This document shows, one piece after another, positions 1 to 10,733 of a stretch of DNA of 64,000 bases (its first letter is position 1; every line of letters begins with the position of its first letter). A program made the translations under genes and the position numbers. The DNA is from Rotaria macrura (taxonomy: Eukaryota > Rotifera > Eurotatoria > Philodinida > Philodinidae): contig OENT01000218.1 of assembly GCA_900239685.1 (NCBI GenBank), positions 62,001 to 126,000 of the forward strand, given 5' to 3'. The notes under the pieces were generated by a model. That model was not told where the DNA came from and made no database searches. It worked only from the letters and a program-made list of their open reading frames with translations.

Positions 1-2599
1 AGTTTTGCACTGTAATTATTTTATTCGCTGGAAGCTTCGACTAGACAAGTAAAAAATAGTCGCAAAGTTTAAACTCAAATGTCTCTGATGTATTTCGTTT
101 GCTCATATCAGAATGTGTCAAACGTTCTAGTCGACATTCATGTGATAGAAACGAAGTTAATCACATGAAAATTCATGATTGAAATAAAATAAAAACACTA
201 CAATATGAACTGAACGAGTAAGTACAGGGAAATGATTATACTTGAAAGATCTATTTTTCTTATTTTGATACACTTTCAATCGAAGTTTACAGTTGAAGTA
301 AAACAACAGAATATAATTCCTATTCAACGATAGTTACTAAACGATCATTTACAATTTAACGTTAGGTATAATAACTTGAGAGAAAACATCTCTGGATGTT
401 TAGTCAAATATTTTTTACAAAGATCTTGTTCATTTGATCAAACGAAAGTTTACGTCGTCCTCAAATCATTCAATGGATCAACTTGTTCTCAAGACATGGT
501 TTTACTTCTCTACTATTTCTTTTCTAGAGACGTTAAGCGTTGAAATGTTCAACATCAGACATTCGAATATTGAACATGTCACGATACGAAAATCAGAAGT
601 TGATCCGTTGAATGATTTGAGACCGATACAATCTTTCGTTGAAAAATTCATTCAAATTTCGAAATCTCGAGAAGTGAAGGTCCGGAAAACCAACGTATTC
701 TACGCTGATCTTAGTTCAAAAGTGATTAGACATGTTGGAATGTCATAGTCTTCCGGACGTGACTGTCAGATGTTTCGGTATTACAATTATCTGTAAGCGT
801 ATACCGTTTCTAGGCAACATTCATCTTTGAAAGTTCGAGTTATTATCGAATAGAAGAACATCTCTACTATTTAAAGATATACATATGAAGACACTCGGAT
901 GATCTGTTGGCAGATATCTCACTGATACAAAGATATAATGAAAAATCAACATTTTTCATCGTTCAATCCTTGTTTCAAATGAAACTTACTCGATTGTTGC
1001 CCATAACTGAACGAATGAGAAAAATTTTAACTTACAAAATATTAAAATATCATTATTTTATTATATCCTATGAGAAAAATGTGAAACGAATTGCAAAATT
1101 TTGTTTGCTCATCAATCGATCATTTCAAATAGAAGATCTCAATTCGGAATATTGTCATGTGTGAATTATTTGATTCGATAATTGAAATAATCACGAGAAG
1201 ATATTGAATTTGAAATTTACGTTGAATATTTTCAACTCACCATAAGAAGTATCGAGTGTTTGGCAAGCACGTCTCAAAACTCATAAACAGAATTTCTATG
1301 ATTGAATAAATATTCAAACAATATGAAATCAGACAACAAAATCTTATACCTAAACAAGCGAAATTCAGTTGAAACTCGTAAGAATTAGTCACGCATGTTT
1401 TTCGTGATATTTTATGCGTATTCCAAGGTGAACACTTGGACAGAAGTATTGTGCAATAAAAGATAAGGGAAAGCAAATTGAAGTTTTATGAATGATTTTA
1501 TTGATTCAGCAGCTGCAAGTGGCTGACTTCAATATCCAACGCTAAACATCACAAAAAACCCACTTAGAATCTAGAAAACACGAATGATTTGAAACGTTCA
1601 TATTTCATTGAATGTACGAAATCGAGAAAAAGAATACTGATGATTAAAAACAAACAATCATCGATTAAGTATGAATTTAATATTAATTTCTATCACTGTT
1701 GACAAATTTTTTATTTTGTCTCAACACATGACAAGAATTATAATCAATCATCGGTCATAAACTATGATTCGCGCCTTATGCGACTTACCAAGAATCCTCT
1801 CGCTGATTGTGATGAATTACTCTCACATTAGATAATTAAAAGATTTACGAAACTAAATTAGCTCGCTTTCAATTTTCCATGATTGTTCTCTATGTTTGTC
1901 ATCAACGTCCGAGAATGTATTCGAACATCTGGAGGACGTGAACTATGAGTAAATCTTCATTGTCGAATTATATAATATTCCTACTAACATATGTATGAAG
2001 AGGATCATCAATGCATATTTCAATAATTCTTCGATGATGTCATTCATAGGAGACTTATGACATTAGTAGATCAATCCGCGAAAGACCTTGCATTGTTCTG
2101 AATGGTTACATTGACTACTAGTCTATCAGTATTTCAGCTAGATGATAAAATTCTTTGAATCGAAATTTTCATTCGTATCAAATAACGAAAATTCTCAATC
2201 TATAATCGTTTGACAAAACATTTGAGTACTATCATCCGGTCTCTTTTCATAGGTTATGACAAGTCTATTTGCAAGACTGAATATAAATCATGATCGAATT
2301 TAAGATAATTTTACTTTGGCCTTACATGAAACTGATTGCAATACATAACGATCATTATCATTCATCATCGGCACGCATTAGCAGTAGACAGCAATGCATA
2401 AATCGAAACATATGCTAATCAATACTCTCGTTTACAATTTGACCAGATTCATTGTACAAAATATTTCAAACATATTGCAATAGTTGATGATCGATGATAC
2501 CGATCAAGTGTCATTCGATAGGTTTTGAATAAACAGCAGGATCAAAATTGTCCAATCGGTCGACTCAAGCAGAGAAATTCTGATTGCAGTGTAAATCAT
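1..2599. other. Gene-poor AT-rich stretch, nothing recognised
   Basis: No conserved domain, RNA gene or repeat could be recognised in this stretch. Short open frames occur at 434-748 (+), 907-1164 (+) and 1237-1476 (-), but none has a recognisable family, clear splice context or neighbour support. The right end approaches the 3' end of the EF-hand gene. Confidence 0.5.
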
Positions 2600-2605
2600 T
2601 TTATT
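2600..2605 (-). terminator. Poly(A) signal of the EF-hand gene
   Basis: A canonical AATAAA hexamer on the minus strand lies about 120 nt past the stop codon of the EF-hand gene and is followed by an A-rich tract on the plus strand. Confidence 0.5.
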
Positions 2606-2726
2606 TATAAAAAAAAAAAGAAAACATGAAGACCAAACATTAAAATACCGGGGTTCACATATTCCTAAAACTATCGATGAACATTAAAATGTTAAAAACA
2701 ACCACATAAATCGATTCGTGAGATTC

Positions 2727-3358
2727 TCATTTATGAAGAAGAAATTGAACGAAAGCATCGTAAGATATTGAACCTGTTTTAAGCGGATCAGCTTGACTAA
2801 TCATATCATCAGCTTCATCCTCTGTTAATTCACTGTCCCATAACTAAATCATAATTGAAAACTTACAGTGTGAAAACAACCAACAATACGATTTCTTGTA
2901 TGCTTACACGAACAAATCGTTTAAGTTCATTCGCATTGATCGTTCCATTTCCATCTTTATCGAACACGCCGAATGTTGCACGAAGTTCATCTTCTAAGTC
3001 TTCCTGATTAACATGTGTCGTCATAATCGATATAAATTCTCTCATATCAAGACCACCCGAATGATCTTCATCGGCTGAGCCGAGCAATAGTTGAGCTTCA
3101 CTATCATCTAATGTCATGTCTTTTAGAAATCAACGATCACAAAGAAAGATTGAAGATCATATTTTTTAAAGTTCAAATACCTGCTGCATCTGCGACTTGA
3201 ATTATGTCGTCAGCGCCAACAAAACCTTTCGATTGTGTATCCATAATACTGAAAGCAGCTTGAAAATCTTGTATTTTTTCTGCCGATAATTCCGATGGTA
3301 AAGATAGAATTTGATAACTTACTCCACCTACCAAGTCTTTTTGATGCGCATGACTCAT
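2727..3358 (-). CDS. Calmodulin/troponin-C-like EF-hand protein
   Basis: A predicted 168-residue calcium-binding protein in three exons: 3358-3181, 3119-2908 and 2843-2727, with introns of 61 and 64 bp and GT/AG borders. It has four EF-hand positions after a 30-residue N-terminal extension. Loop 1 (residues 40-51, DTQSKGFVGADD) is atypical. Loop 2 (76-87, acidic at 76, 78, 84 and 87) and loop 3 (113-124, DKDGNGTINANE) are canonical. Loop 4 (149-160, DPLKTGSISYDA) lacks the final acidic residue and probably does not bind calcium. The exon 2-3 join restores the calmodulin spacing between the third loop and the LTEDEADDMI helix without a gap. The family acts as cytosolic calcium sensors; the target is unknown. 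An acceptor-like site just upstream of the ATG (boundary 3368/3369) suggests a 5' UTR intron or a trans-splice site. It could equally be called a troponin-C-like protein. Confidence 0.88.
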
Positions 3359-3462
3359 TATTGCTTCTCTAAAAATGAATAAATTTAAAAAGAATGTATT
3401 TGCTTTTCTGTGCTTATCTTTTCTGATTCATTTTAATAAATATATCTTGCATACTAACCGAT

Positions 3463-3486
3463 ACACACACAAACACACACACACTT
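3463..3486. repeat. CA-rich microsatellite
   Basis: A short run of CA dinucleotides broken by one AA. It lies upstream of the EF-hand gene and, on the minus strand, directly follows a possible splice donor of its 5' UTR (GTAAGTGTG). Confidence 0.7.
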
Positions 3487-3730
3487 ACGCACAAACATGA
3501 AAAAAGATGAGCGAATGAAATCATCAGCACTTTAGTCGTAATCAAAAACAAAGAAAAAGAAAACGATCTTTCGATTCGTGAAAAATAGAAGAATATTCTT
3601 CGATATAACAACACATAAATCATACAACAAAAAGGAAAAGAAAACTCATGAATATATTATATGCATTGTCACAGTTCTGTGTATGTATATGTGTTGGAAT
3701 GCGAATGCTCTGTGTATTTATGTTAATTGA

Positions 3731-3736
3731 TTTATT
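3731..3736 (-). terminator. Poly(A) hexamer overlapping the stop codon of the short DNAJB isoform
   Basis: On the minus strand the TAA stop (3734-3732) lies inside an AATAAA hexamer, implying a very short 3' UTR if this hexamer is used. Confidence 0.4.
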
Positions 3737-6700
3737 GAATAGATTGTAAAACTCCGTTCACTTTTTTCGATTTTATTTGACCATCTTCTTCGATGATTTC
3801 TATCGTATGACCATTTTCTTCAACTCTAAAAAGATCACGTTTTCTTAAATAGGAATAAAAATAATGTTTATAAAATTTCCGTCTAACCGTGTAGTTGTTA
3901 CACGTCGACCATTTACCATTTTAGTAGATTTCGTTGTTTTTCTCGATACTGGAAGAGAACCACCACTTCTATAAGTTAAAATATCGTAATGAAACGTAAA
4001 CTTCATTCGATATATCGATAATACAAACCCGTATGATATATTAAATGTTGAAAAATTTCCTAGTCCATTTCCTCCAAAGTCACCGGCAAACGGGTCATGA
4101 TTGAATGAAGCCATTCTCATTGGAGAAAAGAAATTATCGAGCAAAGCCATTTGTTGCGATGCACCTCTTTGTCTAGAGGCAAACGGATCTCGATTACTTT
4201 GATGACGATGTAAATTGGCAAATGGATGAATGCCAAAGCCTTAAAATCATAAACAACACACTAAATAATTTCATAGAGATATTTCAATCTACAAAATATT
4301 TTCAACTATAGATATGTCAAACATTCCCAATCACCTCATGCGCAATGCGAGCATTATTATTGGGAATAGAAAATAGATACAACAAATGTTTCATTCTTCT
4401 GATGAGAACATCAGAAGGAAAAATACGAAGAAGCCATATGTCTAAATATAAGCAAGAAAGAAAAAGCAACGTATGCAAGCTCGCATTTAGTTTTATGTGA
4501 AATATTCGATGAAACGTTTTTTTTTTAAAAGAAGAAGAAACAAAAACAAAAACGAATATCTACGAACTCACCAAAATCATCGTCCATGCCAAAATGTGAC
4601 ATGAACTGTTCGAATATATCGAATGGATTGTGAAATTGAAATGTTTGATTAAGAAAATCTTCAGAAAATCCTGGGTAACCAGCGCCTGATGAATAACTAC
4701 TACCATGACCATTCGACAGACCAGCTCGACCCAATTGATCATATTTTCGACGTTTATCTTCTGCAATTTATTTTTAAAAAAGTCCAATAGATATTAAGTT
4801 AAATTAGTCAAGAGCATGATTAATAAAATCAAGCAGCAGCAGCAGCAGCAGCAGCAATAGTCGTCAATTATAGGTTTTGATACATTCCCCCCAAGTGTTT
4901 TTATTGTCTACAATTTCCTACCTTTACTTGTTTCTTTGAATACTGGCTTATTATTGATTGCGGTTTCATTTTTATGATTTATATTACGTTTAATACTTTT
5001 CAATGGTGATGTTAAATTAGAGATACTAGTTGAAATCTTATCATCGATAATTGCTGATGAACGTTTGATTGGTATTTCAATTGGTTTACTAATATGTTTC
5101 AATGATTTCGCACGACGAAGGACAGGATTTGATGAGTTTCCGGAATTCGAAGATACGGGATTGTCAACAAGAGTTTCATAACTAACAACTTCGAAATCTT
5201 GAAAATCGTTGCCATTGTTTTTACTGTTCAAAACTTCAATTAAATCGATCGATTGCACACTATCAGGAATTTTCTTCGAACCAAACGCCATAACCGATGA
5301 TAAAATTCCTTGTTGGCCAAGATATAAAAGTCGTTCTCGTTCGAAATTTGAATTAGCTGGTTGAGAAACGACGTCTTCACTAGATGTAAAAGATTTCCGT
5401 AGAGGACGAGTAAGAGATGCTTTTGAAAATTCAGTATTATCAATACGACGACGAGTTACTGGTTCTTCTGTTTTCGAACTTAATTTTGGTGGTTCAACAA
5501 ACTTTGCTCGATTCGATGGTTGCGTACGAATAGATTGGCTTGTAATGGGCTTAAAACTTTGCATAGAAACCGCACGTCGAGCTGCTTCTAATTGCTGTTC
5601 AACAAGTTTAGCTAAAACGTCTGGCTCGAATGCTTCGGGCTCATCGACTGCTGTTATTGTGGCTCGTCTATTAAAATCACTCAATGTTTGCCGTCGTCTC
5701 GGAACAGGTTTCCCATTATCATTTGGTTCGTCTGTATGTTTTTTTGAATCTGATTTTTGCTGTTGTCTAGGTTGGAGTGATTTGTGTTGTTCTTGCTTAG
5801 ATTGTATTGGTGCTTGTTGCTGTTTAGGTTTCAGCGTTGTTTGCTGCTGTTGTGTGGATTGTACTAGCGTTTGCTGTTGTTTTCTAGGCTGCAATGTTGT
5901 TTGTTGTTTCGATTGCACTGATGTTTGGTGTTTGTGCTCAGATTCTACAGGCATTTGTTGTGCTTTTTTAGAATCTAGTGGAGTTTGTTGTTGTTTAGAT
6001 TGTACTGACGCTTGTTGCTGATATCTAGATTCTATTGGTGTTTGTTGTGCCTTTTTAGGTTCTAGTGTCGTTTGAGGTTGTTTAGTTTGTTCAGGCGCCC
6101 GTTGTTGTTTAGTTTGTATTGGAGTTTTTTGTTCTTGCTCTCGTAAATGCATTTGTGATTGTTGTTTATCTTGTAGTGATGTTTTTCGTTGATCTTGTTG
6201 CTTTGATTGTGGTGGAGTCTGTTGTTGTTGTTGTTGTTGTTGTGAATGATGAACATAATCGTGCATCTTAACAACGCGATCAATATCATTAGATAAGTTT
6301 AAATTTGAGAAACGATTTTTTTTCGCTGTACTATTGGCTTCTTGTGGTATTATGTTAAACGATCGTTTGATGAATTTTAAATCTGAACTATTATGATCAA
6401 CATGAAAATCATAGTGAACGGCCATGTTTATTTCATGAACGACTTGTGGTTTATGTTCATTGTTACTATCATCTAATGATATTTCTTCGTAATCACATTC
6501 AAATGTTGGATTTAAATATGATGATAGATCATCTTGAGAACAGGCTTCATGCTGTTTGAATTGTTCTCGGCAAACGTTTGTAAATTCTGCATCGACAATT
6601 ATCATGCGAAATAGTTCTTCAAGTTCTTCATTAGTTCTTTCACTATAAACAATTGATGGGCCCAATCGATCATATAAAAATCTTCCACGACCTGTTTATA

Positions 6701-7095
6701 TTTTTTTTTTATTTGGGGAAAAAGAAAAGAAACGACTACTGCTGATGCTGCGTTCAAATCATGATAAAAGCTAAAAAATTTCAAAAACCGTGTTTTCCGT
6801 TTTACTCACTATCGGATAGGACTTCATATGCTTCAGATATTAATTTAAATTTTTCTTCAGCTTGAGCTTTATTCGTTAGATTTTTATCTGGATGCCACTA
6901 AAATGTTATCATAATTGAAAGAGATACTATTGATTTAAGATGATATTTACCTTGAGAGCTAGTCGACGGTATCTAAAAATATTGTATCACAGTCAAATAA
7001 AAGATTATTATCTATACACATGTAACGTACGCTTTTTTTATTTCGTCTTCTGTGGCTGTTTTGTCAACTTCAAGTATTTCATAGAAGTCAGTCAT
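3732..7095 (-). CDS. DNAJB6/DNAJB2-type J-domain co-chaperone, short isoform
   Basis: Predicted 255-residue protein from seven exons: 7095-7031, 6972-6951, 6897-6810, 4760-4572, 4239-4029, 3968-3888 and 3843-3732; all joins keep frame and use GT/AG. Exons 1-3 give the J-domain, with HPD in WHPDKN and the helix III end EAYEVLSD. The 4760-4572 exon supplies helix IV ([10 protein letters not shown]), followed by a Gly/Phe/Ser-rich region. The C-terminus has the DNAJB6-like signature [14 protein letters not shown] and a [16 protein letters not shown] segment. The family stimulates Hsp70 ATPase activity and suppresses aggregation of polyglutamine and other proteins. Minus-strand signals (donor beside 7450, acceptor beside 7110) suggest a 340-bp 5' UTR intron. 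The gene is divergent from FBXO42. The exon at 6691-4908 lies inside the intron skipped by this isoform and gives a second isoform. Confidence 0.85.
4832..4856. repeat. (AGC)8 trinucleotide repeat in a DNAJB intron
   Basis: Eight uninterrupted AGC units lie in the intron between the long Q-rich exon and the next exon of the minus-strand DNAJB6-like gene. They read CTG on the coding strand and are not translated in either predicted isoform. Confidence 0.85.
4900..4905 (-). terminator. Poly(A) hexamer for the long DNAJB isoform
   Basis: AATAAA on the minus strand, two bases after the TAG stop of the large Q-rich exon. It supports this exon acting as an alternative 3' terminal exon. Confidence 0.5.
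4908..7095 (-). CDS. DNAJB6-type gene, long isoform with alternative Q-rich last exon
   Basis: The first three exons (7095-7031, 6972-6951, 6897-6810) can also splice to a large exon at 6691-4908, giving 652 residues. The join completes the J-domain with a different helix IV ([11 protein letters not shown]) and then runs into about 580 residues unlike the DNAJB6 tail. These include an acidic segment, a run of eight Gln, and about 170 residues of imperfect Gln/Lys/Thr/Pro/Ser repeats of roughly 12 residues (nt about 6245-5750). A basic, Ser-rich C-terminus follows. A TAG stop at 4910-4908 lies two bases before an AATAAA hexamer, as expected for an alternative last exon. A GTAGGA donor at 4921 could instead splice it, in phase, to the 4760 exon, so it might be a cassette. 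Function of the long tail is unknown. Confidence 0.65.
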
Positions 7096-8415
7096 TATTA
7101 TACTAGTTTGCTAAAATAAAAAAAATGAAAATAGCAGTAACGAAATAAACAGTATCGATTGTTTACAGAAGTCTTATTCTCACTGCGTAATAGTTAGTTT
7201 TTTTTTCTCTTTCGTCTAATATACTGTTCTGTACATATTCTCTTTTCTTACTCTCCGATAGCACGAACGAGTATCGATGCGTTGTGTTCGTTGGCTTAAC
7301 TAACTATGTGCATTGTGCGTGTGCAAAGAGAAGAGAAAAAAAAACACAAAGAAAACAAAAGCGACAAGAGGTCGACAACGTCTTTTTCTACGATGACGTC
7401 AAGTCTGACAATGATCATCCTTGTCACAATTGATTGCTCTTCATACTTACCTTGAACCGTTCGAGAATTATCTTTATAGTCAATGCAAAAAACCTTCACG
7501 GCACACTGCTGCAATGATTCAGCTGATGAATGTCTATATTAAACATATGAGCGTTTCAGATGTTCATTATATTGCATAAACATACTTGTTAGTTTGTCGA
7601 CAATAATGGAAAAACTTACACGATATTTACAGAAACAGAGAATAGAATTAATCTAAAAGAATTTAGAAATCAAAATTCTATTTCATAATCACCATTAATG
7701 AATAGGCATTTATCGGATCATTCCAGTTGTTTACATGTACTTGATAGTTTATTTCAGTAGAAAAATTTTCATCTCTCGTGAATATTCGATAACATGTCAT
7801 AAAATTCCTTTCTTCTTGGGTGAAATACTGCTTGTGAAAAAAACAAGTCCCCCTCGCAATATAAACTCAAAATAAGGAAGAAGAAAAAAAGACAAGTGGA
7901 CACTTTCTTCTACAATTTTCTAGAGGAATCGAAACAAAGGGAAACAGAGAAACGAGTAACATTGCAGGAGACCACACGTATCTGCTATGTCAACAGAGTT
8001 TTGCTTCTCTTCTACGAACAAAATAAAAGAAATTACTCGAATGTTGTTGTAAAGAATACAATTGGAAAAGTCTGATTTAATAATAAGGAAGACAAACTGA
8101 ATACATACTCTAGCGTAATTTTAGTCGTCATACATTTTTATTTTATTTTATTGATCAGTGTTCTTTTTATTAAGAGAAAAAAAAAGGCGGCGAGCAATAA
8201 ATGGACGTCAAACTCGAAGGACGAATAAATAAAAATAAAAATAAAAAAAAAACCCAGCCATAATTTCATTGGATGCAATGATGTCGAATCAAAATTAAGA
8301 TACTTGCATGACTGAATTACTTACAGAAAACATACTCGTCATGTGCTCGACTTCTACGATTAATCAGCTGCTTGTCGGGTGATGATAATATTTTTCTTCT
8401 TCATAGAACTATATA
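7096..8415. promoter_or_regulatory. Divergent intergenic region between DNAJB6-like and FBXO42-like genes
   Basis: The two start codons face away from each other across 1.3 kb. The DNAJB side carries a probable 5' UTR intron (7111-7450, GGTAAGTAT donor). On the FBXO42 side a pyrimidine-rich tract ending in an AG lies just before the ATG, either a 5' UTR acceptor or a spliced-leader acceptor. No clear TATA box or operator could be singled out. The A-rich segments around 8160-8260 are low complexity. Confidence 0.45.
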
Positions 8416-10677
8416 ATGAGCAATAATGATGAAGTTTGTGCTTATAAAAAATCCATAGAGCATTTACCTGAAGAGATATTATTACGTATTTTTCGATATC
8501 TCCAACCATACAAGTAAAGAGAAATATTTATGTTCTAAAAGACATTCTTTGAATATTTATTTTCTTAAAAGAGACTATGCATCGATTCGACTGGTATGTC
8601 GACAGTGGACAAGACTTTGGTGGGTGATCAAAGATTGGCGTATGAAAACATTCCACGATAGTCTATCATTATCAACATCATCGACATCGATTCATTGGCA
8701 TTTAATTGATCCACCGCCGAAATTCAATTTAACACCACGTTTTTCACATTCAGTGTGTTATGTCGATTCGAAACGAATGTTATATGTATTCGGTGGTAAT
8801 CGAGATATGGCTACATCACTCAATGATTTCTGGCGTTTGGATTTATCAACACGATGGTTTGCTCGAATTTTCTTTCCGTTGAGTTTATTTGTTTTTCAAA
8901 TCTATACTTTTGTTCTTTAGTTGGGAAAGAATTTTAGCAACAGGTAGTTATCCATCGCCTAAATGCTCGGCTACGTTCATCGACGATGAACAAGGAAATT
9001 TATTATTGTTTGGTGGTCGTTCGATGATTTATATTGATGATATACATATGCGAGAACAGCTTCATAATGAACTTCATTCATACTCATTAGAAAGAAATTC
9101 TTGGAATTTACATGTCAATTTAATTGAACCTGGTTCTATTTGTGAACATAGTGCATCGATGATTAACATTAATAATGAAAAACGAATGATTGTTTTCGGT
9201 GGTTGTACAATAGCAAACGATCAAAATCAACATATAACACCTCAACGAACAAATGATTTGTGGCAATGGACAAATATTTATACGAATACTTGGACATTGA
9301 TTGATGTCATTGGTGTTAAACCAGAACCAAGAAAAGGTTATTTTATCGAAAGAGAATAAAATCTTTTATGAAATGAATAATCGCCAGTCTAATGCTTTCT
9401 GTATTATAAAGAGATTGTTTTTCAGAGAACTCTCTGTTTGAAAGCAGAATTTCATTTCAATACTTGAACACGTCTATGACGACGTTGTGCAGACATATAA
9501 ATATATGAGAGCAAACGACAAGTGGTGACGCATGTACTTGAAAATTTGACAGGAATAAGACGAAATATTTGTTCGTTGTTTTTTTAGTTCTCTTTTATAG
9601 TTCAACTAAAATCGTCATTGTAATAGTATGGGTGCACATTGAGTTGAATTAACTTCAATGAAACTAAGAAGGAGAGTCATGATTTCTAAATTTAGAAAAT
9701 AAATTTAATAGTCAAAGTTCTGACTAGAAATTCTCATCTATTAGACATTCACGGAAAGTTTCCATGGAAGAAGATTTAGAAAACTAGACAATGCTTAAAT
9801 TTTCATCTTTAATTAACTGAATTGAAATTCTGCTCTATATTTTAAGTCGCTTTTTAGGCATTTAGTAAATTTTAAAAAAAATCAATATTATTTGTATATT
9901 CGAGAGTTTAAACTATGCATTAACATTCTTCTGTATTAACTATTTTTTTTCTCTTTAGGTCACTCTCAGTTTACATTGAACGGTGAAAATATACTAATTG
10001 TTGGAGGTTCATCATTAACTCGTGTTTGTCGTGATGTGTGGCTTTTTTCATTTCAAACCAATCAATGGACACAAATAACAGTTAATAATCAATATCCGAA
10101 TGATTTTGCACCTAGTAATGATGATTTATCTTATTTACCATTTTGTATGATATCAAAATCTAATGTTTTAATAACATTTGGCCGATTAAAACGTCATCCA
10201 ACTGAACACGAACGACATTCATACAGTCAATATGATTTTTCTCATTGTGATAACAAATCTCGTGATGAATTTTTACTCGTTACATCATCTCTCCCAAGTA
10301 GTTCGAGTGATGAAAATGATGAAACAAACCGTTGTTCAACAATAGCTAAACGAACACAAACACCATTCATAAATAATAGATACAATATGATGGAAATATC
10401 AAGTGGCTTTCAAATGTATCGACTTGATCTATCAAATTTATTCTCATTCAATCCATGTGTGACATGGTTACCATCAAAATGTACATCTGTATTTGGTAGT
10501 CCATCGCGTTCATCACTTTATTATTCATTGATATATGCTCGCAGTGAGCTTATACTTTTCGGTGGTATAGAAAAACGAAAATTAAATTTACAAAAAGCTT
10601 TTCCGCCGAAAGACCATCGATTTCAATCGATGTCGGGCACACTCGCTTTTATAACTGTATCGAATCTTGCTCTGTAA
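8416..10677 (+). CDS. FBXO42: FBXO42-like F-box and Kelch-repeat protein
   Basis: Predicted 505-residue protein in four exons: 8416-8513, 8572-8856, 8921-9336 and 9959-10677 (introns 58, 64 and 622 bp). The N-terminus has an F-box (about residues 14-55: HLPEEILLRIFRYLQPY, then VCRQWTRLW). Kelch repeats follow: RFSHSVCYVDSKRMLYVFGG, GSYPSPKCSATF with LLLFGG, MIVFGG, then ILIVGGSS with CRDVWLF. A low-complexity insert and a final SELILFGG blade complete it. Order and spacing match vertebrate FBXO42, including the GSYPSPK motif and the PRKGHSQ join restored by removing the 622-bp intron. FBXO42 is a substrate adaptor of SCF (SKP1-CUL1) ubiquitin ligases. Human FBXO42 is 717 residues; the difference lies mainly in the disordered insert before the last repeats. 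The ATG8 gene starts 56 bp after its stop. Confidence 0.9.
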
Positions 10678-10733
10678 AATTAATTTATTTCATTAAATTC
10701 TAGATATTTAAAAAAGAAAAAAGAGAAACTATC
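10678..10733 (+). promoter_or_regulatory. 56-bp spacer with acceptor-like site between FBXO42 and ATG8
   Basis: Only 56 bp separate the FBXO42 stop from the ATG8 start. The spacer has no room for a usual promoter but holds a T-rich tract ending in TAAATTCTAG (AG at about 10702), a plausible splice acceptor. This would suit trans-splicing of a downstream gene in a shared transcript. Confidence 0.4.

Noticed and set aside
434-1164. Two short plus-strand frames (104 and 85 codons)
   Set aside because: No recognisable family, no splice logic joining them and ordinary length for chance frames in this composition.
1772-1793. Similarity to the bdelloid spliced-leader sequence (CTTATGCGACTTACCAAGAA)
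   Set aside because: The match to my memory of the leader is partial and no GT donor follows at the right place, so it is not a credible SL RNA gene.
3845-4150. 101-codon minus-strand frame reading through exon borders of the DNAJB gene
   Set aside because: Removing the introns restores the DNAJB6-like C-terminus, so the unspliced frame is an artefact.
5545-6021. Plus-strand open frame of 158 codons rich in Cys
   Set aside because: It is the antisense of the CAA/CAG-rich tract of the long DNAJB isoform; the Cys codons are the complement of Gln-rich coding sequence.
7296-7514. Minus-strand 72-codon frame upstream of the DNAJB gene
   Set aside because: It spans the probable 5' UTR exon and donor at 7450 and has no domain; best read as leader and intron sequence.
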